A stretch of 64,000 nt of DNA from Sphingobacterium athyrii. GTDB taxonomy: Bacteria; Bacteroidota; Bacteroidia; Sphingobacteriales; Sphingobacteriaceae. This document shows positions 45,852 through 53,686 of this stretch, in pieces. Location: positions 186,669 to 250,668 of the forward strand of contig NZ_QCXX01000007.1 of assembly GCF_003071065.1 (NCBI RefSeq), read 5' to 3'. Made by a program: the position numbers and the translations under genes. Within the stretch, counting starts at the first letter, position 1; the number at the start of each line of letters is the position of its first letter. The notes below the pieces were generated by a model. The model was given only the letters and a program-made list of their open reading frames with translations. It ran no database searches and was not told the DNA's origin.

Positions 45852-46964
45852 ATGAAATTAATCTATCCCATAGCTTTGACTAAGATCAAGGGCATTGGCC
45901 CTAGAACAGCGCGTAATATCATGGATCATTGCGACAACTTAGCGGATTTCTTCTCTTACTCAAAAAAAGAACTGATGCAGATCCCGGGGGTGAAGGCATC
46001 TATCGCCGATGCTGTCCTTAACAAAACTTACCTGTCAGCCTGCGAAAAGGAACTTGCTTTTATCGACAAACATCAGATTAAAGCGCTATGGATCGAAGAT
46101 AAGGAATACCCCGATAGACTAAAACAATGTGATGATGCCCCCCTCATGTTATACTACAAGGGAAATGATGTGCTCAACGCAACAAAAGTCATCAGCATCG
46201 TCGGGACAAGAAATGCGACACATTATGGGCAGAAAATATGCGAGGACCTAATCCGTGACTTAAATGAAGACCGGGACACGCTGATCGTCAGCGGACTAGC
46301 CTATGGCATTGATGCCCTGGCACACCGCAATGCCTTAAAAAATAATATCCCGACCGTTGCTGTACTGGCTCATGGACTGGATCGGATATACCCAGCATCT
46401 CATCGCGAACTCGCATCAAAAATGCTCGAAAATGGAGGACTATTAACCGAATTCACATCGGAGACCATACCGGAACGAGTCAATTTTCCAATGCGTAACC
46501 GCATCATCGCCGGGATGGCAGATGTTACTATCGTGGTAGAAGCAGCAATTAAGGGGGGCGCATTAATTACAGCCGAAATAGCGAATAGTTATAACAGAGA
46601 CGTATGTGCCTTTCCGGGATCCATATACGAGAAGAGCAGCGAAGGAACCAATTATCTGATCAAAACAAATCGCGCCCACATGATCAGACATGCAGAAGAT
46701 CTCGCCTATGTCATGAATTGGGAAATCAGTAAAAAAAACGACGTAAACCAGCAGTTAGCCCTCCCATTGAGTTTGACTAAAGACCAGGAGAGCCTTTTCA
46801 ATCTCATTCACCAAAACGGACAACTGGAACTTGATCAAATGATCAAGCTGCTCAACTGGCCGCAGAGTAAGCTGGCCCTGGTCTTATTGGAACTGGAAAT
46901 GCAATCGCTGATCCGCTCGCTCCCCGGAAAAGTATATAAATCAGAGGGCAGTCTACAATGGTAA
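45852..46964 (+). CDS. dprA: DNA-processing protein DprA
   Basis: A 370-aa protein that guides incoming single-stranded DNA to RecA during natural transformation. N-terminal helix-hairpin-helix (LTKIKGIGPRTARNIMDHC), then the Rossmann domain (ISIVGTRNATHYGQ, VSGLAYGIDALAHRNAL, GLDRIYPASHREL, FPMRNRIIAGMADVTIVVEA, FPGSIYEKSSEGTNYLIK) and a C-terminal winged helix (LDQMIKLLNWPQSKLALVLLELE). Open frame extends upstream to 45540, but the conserved domain starts at ATG 45852, preceded by TATATTTA 12 nt upstream. Confidence 0.95.
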   Translation: MKLIYPIALTKIKGIGPRTARNIMDHCDNLADFFSYSKKELMQIPGVKASIADAVLNKTYLSACEKELAFIDKHQIKALWIEDKEYPDRLKQCDDAPLMLYYKGNDVLNATKVISIVGTRNATHYGQKICEDLIRDLNEDRDTLIVSGLAYGIDALAHRNALKNNIPTVAVLAHGLDRIYPASHRELASKMLENGGLLTEFTSETIPERVNFPMRNRIIAGMADVTIVVEAAIKGGALITAEIANSYNRDVCAFPGSIYEKSSEGTNYLIKTNRAHMIRHAEDLAYVMNWEISKKNDVNQQLALPLSLTKDQESLFNLIHQNGQLELDQMIKLLNWPQSKLALVLLELEMQSLIRSLPGKVYKSEGSLQW

Positions 46965-47052
46965 CCAAATGAGTTATCCAATAAATACAAGAAAATAAAT
47001 TCATTCAGATCAAATTCTATATTAAGCAAGCATAACACTAAACCGATTATTA

Positions 47053-48555
47053 ATGAACGACAACAGCACAAAGAGCATCTGGAAAGTCATCGGCGCCTCA
47101 TCCATGGGCACACTCATTGAGTGGTATGACTTTTTTATTTTTGGAAGTCTCTCCATCGTAATTTCAACGAAATTTTTTCCTGCCGACAATCCCACAGCGG
47201 CCTTTCTATCGACATTGGCTACCTTTGCCGCCGGATTTGTCGTACGCCCTTTTGGGGCATTGTTTTTTGGTCGCTTGGGCGATATCATCGGCCGCAAATA
47301 CACCTTTATGGTAACACTGATGCTGATGGGTGGCGCGACCTTTCTGATTGGTTGTATTCCAAGTTACGAAACGATCGGTTTTTGGGCACCATTGATTGTT
47401 TTGATCCTACGGCTTTTGCAAGGACTCGCGCTGGGCGGCGAATATGGGGGTGCAGCGACTTATGTCGCCGAACATGCTCCTTTGGGGCAACGTGGCTATT
47501 GGACATCCTGGATACAGACTACTGCTACCTTCGGCTTATTTATCTCCCTTGTGGTGATTCTTTTAACCAAAAGCTTTCTGAGTGAGACGCAATTTGATAG
47601 CTGGGGATGGCGCGTTCCTTTCCTGCTCTCCTTAGTAATGGTATATGTTTCATACCTCATCCGTAAAAAAATGAAGGAATCACCTGAGTTTAGCAAAGCG
47701 AAAGCAGAAGGTAAGACAAGTACCAACCCGCTAAAAGAAAGTTTCGGAAATCGGTATAACCTCAAATTTGTTTTACTAGCCTTATTTGGTGCGGCGATGG
47801 GACAGGGAGTCGTTTGGTATACCGGTCAATTCTACTCCATGAGTTTCATGAAAACGGTCATGCACCTGCAATCCGATCAGGCAGATACCATTTTAGGTAT
47901 TGCGTTATTGTTAGGCACTCCATTTTTTGTCGTTTTCGGATGGCTTAGTGACAAAGTTGGCCGCAAGTGGATTATGCTGGGTGGTATGCTCCTGGCGGTG
48001 CTAACCTATCGCCCTATTTACGAAGCGATGTATCAGCTATCAAATGTTCAGCAAAAAACCAAGCTCAACGAAACTACAGTACCTAGCTCCCAACAAAATT
48101 CTACCATCATTACGATCACAAAAAGCCAGTATGCCGATGGGACAGAAATGAGCAGTTCAAAAATCCAGCATCAAGAGGGCGAGCTTAAAGGAAAAGAAAC
48201 GGTCAAAACAACCGTACATTTAACAGGCAAAAATTACATACTGCTCGTTGCCCTTATATTTATCCAGGTTATCTATATTACGATGGTTTACGGACCTATT
48301 GCAGCATTTTTAGTAGAACTATTTCCTGTAAAAATTCGATATACCTCCATGTCTTTGCCCTATCATGTGGGCAACGGTATATTTGGAGGGCTCCTTCCGG
48401 CAGTTTCCACTTACCTCACCACAAATGCAGAAGCCTCGAATACGCCACAGTTTTATTTGGCGGGATTAGGGTATCCTATCCTTATTGCTGCAGTCTGCTT
48501 TATTATCGGTAGTCTATACATCAACAACAAATCAACACCTCCGAACCATGAATAA
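47053..48555 (+). CDS. MFS transporter of the metabolite:H+ symporter (MHS) family
   Basis: A 500-aa permease with 12 helices. N-terminal signature TLIEWYDFFIFGSLS and VRPFGALFFGRLGDIIGRKYTF, then LRLLQGLALGGEYGGAATYVAEHAP, typical of the ProP/citrate/shikimate MHS group. An unusual hydrophilic insertion of about 65 residues between helices 8 and 9 (residues about 330-395, rich in Thr/Ser/Gln/Lys) is not in ProP. Substrate unknown. The stop overlaps the start of the small gene at 48548 (ATGAATAA). Confidence 0.9.
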   Translation: MNDNSTKSIWKVIGASSMGTLIEWYDFFIFGSLSIVISTKFFPADNPTAAFLSTLATFAAGFVVRPFGALFFGRLGDIIGRKYTFMVTLMLMGGATFLIGCIPSYETIGFWAPLIVLILRLLQGLALGGEYGGAATYVAEHAPLGQRGYWTSWIQTTATFGLFISLVVILLTKSFLSETQFDSWGWRVPFLLSLVMVYVSYLIRKKMKESPEFSKAKAEGKTSTNPLKESFGNRYNLKFVLLALFGAAMGQGVVWYTGQFYSMSFMKTVMHLQSDQADTILGIALLLGTPFFVVFGWLSDKVGRKWIMLGGMLLAVLTYRPIYEAMYQLSNVQQKTKLNETTVPSSQQNSTIITITKSQYADGTEMSSSKIQHQEGELKGKETVKTTVHLTGKNYILLVALIFIQVIYITMVYGPIAAFLVELFPVKIRYTSMSLPYHVGNGIFGGLLPAVSTYLTTNAEASNTPQFYLAGLGYPILIAAVCFIIGSLYINNKSTPPNHE

Positions 48556-48775
48556 TCTGAAAAAACTTCTCGGTATAGTATGGATCATGCTAGCCATATA
48601 CACGGCATATTTTTCCATTTTTGAATTGGCATTACCTAAGATTGCTACAGGACACCAAGAGGATCTGGTCTTTGGTATCATTATACTCTGTATCTTAACG
48701 CCGATCATTTCCCTCGGTTTGGGGCTGTTTGGCTACTATTCTTTGCTGGGCGAGTACGACAAAAAGAAGATGTAA
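48548..48775 (+). CDS. small two-helix membrane protein coupled to the MHS transporter
   Basis: A 75-aa protein with two hydrophobic segments (LLGIVWIMLAIYTAYFSIFELAL and LVFGIIILCILTPIISLGLGLFGYYSLL) and a basic end. Its ATG overlaps the transporter stop by 8 nt, so it is translated after the transporter and may be a subunit or stabiliser. No domain recognised with certainty. Confidence 0.72.
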   Translation: MNNLKKLLGIVWIMLAIYTAYFSIFELALPKIATGHQEDLVFGIIILCILTPIISLGLGLFGYYSLLGEYDKKKM

Positions 48776-48795
48776 TGCATTAAAAAAGCAATCAT

Positions 48796-48837
48796 GGCCA
48801 TCTTAACGGATTATTTATACCAGTAAGATGGCCTTTT
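48796..48837 (+). terminator. terminator of the transporter operon
   Basis: Perfect 10-bp stem (48796-48805 with 48824-48833; GGCCATCTTA), followed by TTTT. Confidence 0.7.
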
Positions 48838-48913
48838 GAATAATTTATTCTGATGAGAATCAGTACAGTAGGAGAAAAAGGCATTTTTTCTTTCCTAAAA
48901 CTATTTTTTTTTC

Positions 48914-48921
48914 TACTTTTG
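48914..48921 (+). promoter_or_regulatory. -7 promoter box TACTTTTG of ffs
   Basis: Perfect TAnnTTTG, 5 nt before the predicted RNA 5' end at about 48926. Confidence 0.6.
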
Positions 48922-48925
48922 TGCT

Positions 48926-49020
48926 GGGTAAGTCTTCTACGACCAGCTCCCATTGACTCCCCCAGGTTGGGAACAAAGCAAGGGTATTTGGTTGAGCGGT
49001 GCGATAGAAGTAGCTTACCC
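48926..49020 (+). ncRNA. ffs: signal recognition particle RNA (small bacterial 4.5S type)
   Basis: About 95 nt. The domain IV core is exact: CAGG-TTG-GGAA-CAA-AGCA at 48963-48979, i.e. a GGAA tetraloop on a 3-bp stem flanked by the symmetric/asymmetric loop bases that bind Ffh. The ends pair as GGGTAAG (48926-48932) with CTTACCC (49014-49020) and CTTCTA (48934-48939) with TAGAAG (49005-49010). It has its own promoter box and a seven-T terminator (49021-49027). The downstream stretch to 49204 shows nothing else. Confidence 0.9.
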
Positions 49021-49204
49021 TTTTTTTGTGCCCAAATTTTTGATCAGGGATCGTCCTCAACCCCAGCCGCCCCAATTTAGCCCGACAATATGCTCTCAAA
49101 TCGCGTGTCTTATCCGCCGACCAGCATCCCTACCAAACGAAACAATTGATTTACTGCCCTTTACATTCAACACAATTATAATTGTATATAAAAGCATTTT
49201 TATC

Positions 49205-49212
49205 TAAGTTTG
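49205..49212 (+). promoter_or_regulatory. -7 promoter box TAAGTTTG of accD
   Basis: Perfect TAnnTTTG, 21 nt before the accD ATG. Confidence 0.5.
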
Positions 49213-49233
49213 TAATCGAATAAGAACTATCGT

Positions 49234-50076
49234 ATGAGTTGGTTTAAAAGAGAAAAAGCTGGTATTAGCACAGCTACCGCTAATAAAAAAGAAGCACCGG
49301 ATGGCATGTGGAACAAGTGTCCCACGTGTAAAAAACCACTGTTGCATCTTGAACAAGTAGAAAACGACTATGTTTGTCAATATTGTGGCCATCATTTAAG
49401 AATTGGCTCCAAAGAATATTTTTCAATTTTATTTGACAATAACGAATTTACTGAACTATTCCCCAACCTAAATTCTGGTGACCCGCTGGAATTTTTCGAT
49501 TCAAAACCATACCCTGAACGCTTAAAAGAAAGTCAAGCAAAAACAGGCCTTAAAGATGCGATACGCTCTGGTCACGGTAAAATGAATGGCCAGGATATTG
49601 TGATCGCTTGTATGGACTTTAGCTTTATCGGCGGATCGATGGGATCTGTCGTTGGAGAAAAAATCGCACGCTCCATTGATTACTGTATCGAGCATAAAAT
49701 TCCTTTTATGCTGATCTCAAAATCAGGTGGTGCACGTATGATGGAAGCCGCATTCTCTTTGATGCAAATGGCAAAAACTTCAGCCAAATTAGCATTACTG
49801 GCACAAGCAGGACTTCCTTACGTATGTCTATTGACCGACCCGACCACCGGCGGAGTAACAGCCTCTTATGCCATGCTAGGCGATGTTAATATTGCTGAAC
49901 CCGGCGCGTTGATCGGATTTGCCGGCCCTCGTGTTATTAAAGAAACAATCAAAAAAGACCTTCCTAAAGGATTCCAGACATCTGAGTTTGTACTTGAACA
50001 TGGATTCTTGGATTTTATCGTTGACCGTAGACAATTAAAAGACAAAGTGGCCACTTATCTCAAATTAGTCGGATAA
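49234..50076 (+). CDS. accD: acetyl-CoA carboxylase carboxyltransferase subunit beta
   Basis: A 280-aa subunit of acetyl-CoA carboxylase that, with AccA, transfers the carboxyl group from biotin to acetyl-CoA in fatty acid synthesis. The N-terminal zinc ribbon has CPTC (near residue 30) and CQYC. Then the crotonase-like fold with SKSGGARMMEAAFSLMQMAKT, DPTTGGVTASYAMLGD and FAGPRVIKETI. Normal length; single gene with terminator. Confidence 0.96.
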   Translation: MSWFKREKAGISTATANKKEAPDGMWNKCPTCKKPLLHLEQVENDYVCQYCGHHLRIGSKEYFSILFDNNEFTELFPNLNSGDPLEFFDSKPYPERLKESQAKTGLKDAIRSGHGKMNGQDIVIACMDFSFIGGSMGSVVGEKIARSIDYCIEHKIPFMLISKSGGARMMEAAFSLMQMAKTSAKLALLAQAGLPYVCLLTDPTTGGVTASYAMLGDVNIAEPGALIGFAGPRVIKETIKKDLPKGFQTSEFVLEHGFLDFIVDRRQLKDKVATYLKLVG

Positions 50077-50101
50077 AACGTAAAATTTAAATATACAAAA
50101 A

Positions 50102-50130
50102 GGCTCTTAACATGTTTTAAGAGCCTTTTT
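50102..50130 (+). terminator. terminator of accD
   Basis: 9-bp GC-core stem (50102-50110 with 50117-50125) extended by A/T pairs, then a T run. Confidence 0.9.
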
Positions 50131-50159
50131 TATGCAATCTAAATGCTTGATCGAGTCAA

Positions 50160-50519
50160 TTATATGTATTGCCAAAATGCCCAGATCTTTCTTTTGGATA
50201 AGTAGGCAGGATCATCTTCGTGACGATAAGCTTCCCGTTCAAAGGAAATCTGGTGGTAAGCTTTGTCAAAATCGTGAAAACGGGCAAAGCGAACCACAAA
50301 TTCACATAAATACCAGAGATAAAAAAACACAATCCCCAGTTCCAGGGCTTGCCGCAAGTGGATACGCTCGTGGCGGATCAGCTCCTTGTTATCTTTAAAA
50401 AATGCATGTTTCAGAAATATAATCGGAAAAATAGTAATTGCATCGGCTTTCCCAAAAGAGAATAAATTTGTCCAAAATTTGCTAACGATAATCATCCGAT
50501 CTGTCCATATAGGTTTCAA
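50160..50519 (-). CDS. tiny HExxH protein, possible minimal metallopeptidase
   Basis: A 119-aa protein of unknown function. It contains HERIH (residues about 50-54, zinc HExxH) followed by a hydrophobic helix (ALELGIVFFYLWYLCEFVV) and about 40 residues later FEREAY, which could supply the third Glu ligand of a gluzincin. The protein ends in ...LSKRKIWAFWQYI. The C-terminal half may be membrane embedded. The start may be 50519 or the Met 8 codons later. It is convergent with accD. Confidence 0.55.
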   Translation of the reverse strand: MKPIWTDRMIIVSKFWTNLFSFGKADAITIFPIIFLKHAFFKDNKELIRHERIHLRQALELGIVFFYLWYLCEFVVRFARFHDFDKAYHQISFEREAYRHEDDPAYLSKRKIWAFWQYI

Positions 50520-50718
50520 CGTCAGTCAAACTTAGCTAATTTAGTCCTTATTTACAATGCGCATCCTAGCGCCACAACAACTTGCCATGTCCCAACCCCA
50601 AAGCGGCTAAGACCATATATAGATCAGAACTTCAATTACCGGCTCTCTTTCACCGCTTTGTTTCCCGGCTACCTAAAATAAGAAACCGCAAAATTTCTTT
50701 TTGAATTGGAATTTTTAT

Positions 50719-50726
50719 TAAGTTTG
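50719..50726 (+). promoter_or_regulatory. -7 promoter box TAAGTTTG of the MerR gene
   Basis: Perfect TAnnTTTG, 21 nt before the ATG at 50748. Confidence 0.5.
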
Positions 50727-50747
50727 CTATAGATTAATTGCGATGAT

Positions 50748-51083
50748 ATGCCGTACAAAGAGCGTGAAATAAATAAATTGTATTATACAATGGGGGAAGT
50801 TACAGAGATGTTTGATGTAAATGCATCCCAGATACGTTTTTATGAGCGTGAGTTTGACATTCTTCAACCCAAGAAAAATAAAAAGGGCAACCGACTCTTT
50901 ACGCAGGAAGATATCGCAAACCTCAAAATCATCTTCAATCTGGTAAAAGAAAAAGGATATACGCTACAAGGTGCAAGAGATTATCTCCGTGACAACAAAT
51001 CCGAGGCAAAAGAAAATCAACGTGTTGTGGATTCTTTAGAACGCCTGAAGAGCTTCTTGCTGGAAGTACGTGACTCGTTATAG
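50748..51083 (+). CDS. MerR-family transcriptional regulator
   Basis: A 111-aa protein with a MerR winged helix (YYTMGEVTEMFDVNASQIRFYEREFDILQPKKNKKGNRLFTQEDIANLKII, residues about 12-65) and a C-terminal coiled helix (NQRVVDSLERLKSFLLEVRDSL) for dimers. No effector domain or metal-binding Cys, so the signal is unknown. Monocistronic. Confidence 0.9.
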   Translation: MPYKEREINKLYYTMGEVTEMFDVNASQIRFYEREFDILQPKKNKKGNRLFTQEDIANLKIIFNLVKEKGYTLQGARDYLRDNKSEAKENQRVVDSLERLKSFLLEVRDSL

Positions 51084-51144
51084 GAATATCTGTGTATCCA
51101 TCTTAAGGCCATCGTCGTAGCACGCCCCTTTAGAGATTGATGGA

Positions 51145-51639
51145 CTATCTCCCCTTGAGCTCAATCACTTCAAGGTTTTCAATCTTATCCTTATTGATCT
51201 CAAAGCGCATAAGCGTTCTTACTTTATGCCAACCATGTTTGCCTGCAGCACCTGGATTGAGATGAAGACAACGGATTTTCGGGTCAAAAACAACCTTGAG
51301 GATATGGGAGTGCCCGGTGATAAACAATTTTGGCGGATCAGCCAATAGGCCGGCCTTGATTCGAGGAGCATACTTCCCCGGATAGCCCCCAATATGGGTT
51401 ATAAAAACCTCCACCTCCTCACAGGTAAATCTTAAATCTTCAGGAAAACGCAAACGAAGATCTTTTCCGTCAATATTTCCGTACACCCCACGCAAAGGTT
51501 TAAAAGCTTCTAGTTGGTCCGCAATAGCAGCGTCACCGAAATCCCCGGCATGCCAAATCTCATCGCAATCAGCAAAGTACTTGAATACAGATTCATCTAA
51601 ATAGGAATGTGTATCCGAAAGAAGTCCAATTTTTGTCAT
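51145..51639 (-). CDS. metallophosphoesterase (YfcE/MJ0936-like)
   Basis: A 164-aa calcineurin-like phosphoesterase with all motifs: SDTHSYL (D-x-H), HAGDFGD, GNIDGKD, ITHIGG and GHSHILK, plus NPGAAG. Members hydrolyse phosphodiesters in vitro; the cellular substrate is unknown. It lies 3 nt after the trmN6-type gene on the same strand and is likely co-transcribed. Confidence 0.9.
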   Translation of the reverse strand: MTKIGLLSDTHSYLDESVFKYFADCDEIWHAGDFGDAAIADQLEAFKPLRGVYGNIDGKDLRLRFPEDLRFTCEEVEVFITHIGGYPGKYAPRIKAGLLADPPKLFITGHSHILKVVFDPKIRCLHLNPGAAGKHGWHKVRTLMRFEINKDKIENLEVIELKGR

Positions 51640-51642
51640 AGT

Positions 51643-52350
51643 CTAGAAAGCTAAAAAATAAGGCGCCAAAGCATTCTTGTACGATTCCGAGTAAACGCCC
51701 CTGGATTTATAAATCACAAATTCACGTCGGTCAACCATCGCCGTTGGCATACGTTCAAAAGTGACGATCTTTCGAATCACGGGATCCCCAACGAATGAGC
51801 TTATTTCAATTTCAGCGGTACGATACAAGCGATGTTCCACTGCCAATGCCATTACCGTTTCCGCGAGTTGTGTAGGGAGAATCAGAACAATTTTACCTTT
51901 AGAAGTTAAATACGACGATGCGAACTGTAGTAATTCCCGAAAAAAGTCCAGGTCCGTATGTCGGGCTAATTTCTTCCGGACATCTGGATTATGCAGTGAA
52001 TCTGTATAAAAAGGAGGATTTGATACAATCAGATCGTAGGGATCGCTTATTTGTAAGTGTTGAAAAGCAGTCGCATGCAATACGAGCCGATCCTTAAAAA
52101 TCGAATTATTAAAATTTCTGCTCGCCATCGCTGCTGCAAGTTCATCTATCTCCACGGCCTCCACCTGGCTATCAATCATCCGTTGAGCCAACATAAGTGC
52201 GATCACACCTGTGCCCGTACCGACATCCAGCATCCGCCTCGCACCATCCGTATCGACCAATGATGCCAACAATACGCCATCTGTATTGATCTTCATCGCA
52301 CAATTGGATTGATCAACTTCAAATTGTTTAAATCGAAATATAGACGCCAT
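51643..52350 (-). CDS. trmN6: tRNA1(Val) (adenine(37)-N6)-methyltransferase family
   Basis: A 235-aa class I SAM methyltransferase. Motif I LDVGTGTGVIALMLAQ and acidic VEAVEID; motif IV NPPFY (N6-adenine type), preceded by SDPYDLIVS. N-terminal FRFKQFEVDQSNCAMKINTDGVLLASL is characteristic of the TrmN6 (YfiC) family. An open frame extends 12 codons upstream, but a perfect TATCTTTG box ends 4 nt before ATG 52350, which supports MASIFRF as the start. Confidence 0.88.
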   Translation of the reverse strand: MASIFRFKQFEVDQSNCAMKINTDGVLLASLVDTDGARRMLDVGTGTGVIALMLAQRMIDSQVEAVEIDELAAAMASRNFNNSIFKDRLVLHATAFQHLQISDPYDLIVSNPPFYTDSLHNPDVRKKLARHTDLDFFRELLQFASSYLTSKGKIVLILPTQLAETVMALAVEHRLYRTAEIEISSFVGDPVIRKIVTFERMPTAMVDRREFVIYKSRGVYSESYKNALAPYFLAF

Positions 52351-52354
52351 GAGC

Positions 52355-52362
52355 CAAAGATA
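52355..52362 (-). promoter_or_regulatory. -7 promoter box TATCTTTG of trmN6
   Basis: Perfect TAnnTTTG, 4 nt before the ATG; inside the longer open frame. Confidence 0.55.
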
Positions 52363-52444
52363 AAACTTTTGAGATGTTTGCCACAAATAAGGAAGACATC
52401 ATTCAATTTATTTATTAATTTAGTCCCTGATAAATCTATAAGCC

Positions 52445-53590
52445 ATGATGATCCGTCAGTTCATTTTTGCAGTATTTGCTTTCATTTGCTTTCTTGCCCC
52501 ACAAAAAACTCAGGCACAAGAAACATGCGAAAAACATACAGCAGAGATCCTTCCCTTAATAACAGGAGCGTTGAACAACAATGAGTTCGACAAAATTGCC
52601 CCCTTATTGAATACCTTACAGGCCAGCTGTGGTGTAACGGAATTCGGCCAACGCTTACGCATTCTTCTACTCATTATCGACAAAAAGGATAGTGGTACAG
52701 AAATAGAACGTTATATCGGTAATCAATTGGACAAGACATTTGTTCAACGTTTAGATGCTGCTGACCGGGGCGACTTCGCCCAGCAATACGAACAAAATAA
52801 ATCGATATACAATTTCTTTCCCCTGCGGCATCCTTTGGACAATTTAATCAAGATAAGAGCCCGGGCGCTGCTCTCTTCAACTAACTACAGTCTCAATGAT
52901 CGTGAAAGAGATATTCTTCATTTGTTTGCCGATACCGATAGCCCCGAAGATGAACCGGCACCTCAAAATACCGAACAACCGAAGAGTCGTCCTCAAGTCT
53001 ACGGAAACAGAAGTAGATCCAAACTGGGCTATGTTCCCCTCATCGGTGTGATGAGTCCTCTTGGAGGCGCAAACAAGATTTTTGGAACAAATTTCATGTT
53101 TGGATTTATGCTTATGAGTTCATTGGAACGCAAATTTATATTCGAGGGTGGTTTCAACGTGCGGATCAATTCAAATGATAAAAATATCGCCTACAATTAT
53201 GAAGGATCCGATGTTACGGTCAATTCTTCCGCAACAGGATTTATCGGAGGTTCCGTGGGCTATAAAATTTTTGACAACGAAAAATGCATCCTAATTCCCA
53301 AAGGCATAATAGGGATAGATATTACGGATACGGGCATCACGGAAAGCGTCTATTCAGACGGATATTATGACCCGGACGGTTACTATTATGACGGCGGTTA
53401 CAACGATCGCATGGTAACCATTAACAATGTTCACCTAGGCTTGGGGTTTTCCTCTCTTTTTCAGATGAAAAACAAGAAATATGTTGGAATTGAGGTGGCT
53501 TACCACTATGCTCCCTATGATGCGAGTAGCAAGGTCCTGACACCGATACAGTCGAATTACGGAACTGCAGCGTTCTTCTTCAGGTTCTAA
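52445..53590 (+). CDS. unknown exported protein with C-terminal beta-barrel-like part
   Basis: A 381-aa protein with signal peptide MMIRQFIFAVFAFICFLAPQ. Residues about 25-160 are helical (GALNNNEFDKIAPLLNTLQASCGVTEF...); after a Pro/Gln/Glu linker (residues about 160-190), alternating strands follow (LGYVPLIGVMSPLGG, KFIFEGGFNVRIN, GTAAFFFRF at the end). The last aromatic residue is typical of outer-membrane barrels. Function unknown. A near-consensus -7 box (TAATTTAG) lies about 23 nt upstream. Confidence 0.6.
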   Translation: MMIRQFIFAVFAFICFLAPQKTQAQETCEKHTAEILPLITGALNNNEFDKIAPLLNTLQASCGVTEFGQRLRILLLIIDKKDSGTEIERYIGNQLDKTFVQRLDAADRGDFAQQYEQNKSIYNFFPLRHPLDNLIKIRARALLSSTNYSLNDRERDILHLFADTDSPEDEPAPQNTEQPKSRPQVYGNRSRSKLGYVPLIGVMSPLGGANKIFGTNFMFGFMLMSSLERKFIFEGGFNVRINSNDKNIAYNYEGSDVTVNSSATGFIGGSVGYKIFDNEKCILIPKGIIGIDITDTGITESVYSDGYYDPDGYYYDGGYNDRMVTINNVHLGLGFSSLFQMKNKKYVGIEVAYHYAPYDASSKVLTPIQSNYGTAAFFFRF

Positions 53591-53686
53591 TTCACTTTAT
53601 CATCCGTTCCACCATTTGAATCTCTTTTCCTCCTGTTGAAGCAGATCCTTGGGATCCACGTGCAGCATAAGCCAATCTGTTTTTAT

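Noticed and set aside
48926..49027. 6S RNA as an alternative to SRP RNA
   Set aside because: The CAGG-nnn-GGAA-nnn-AGCA core is specific to SRP domain IV.
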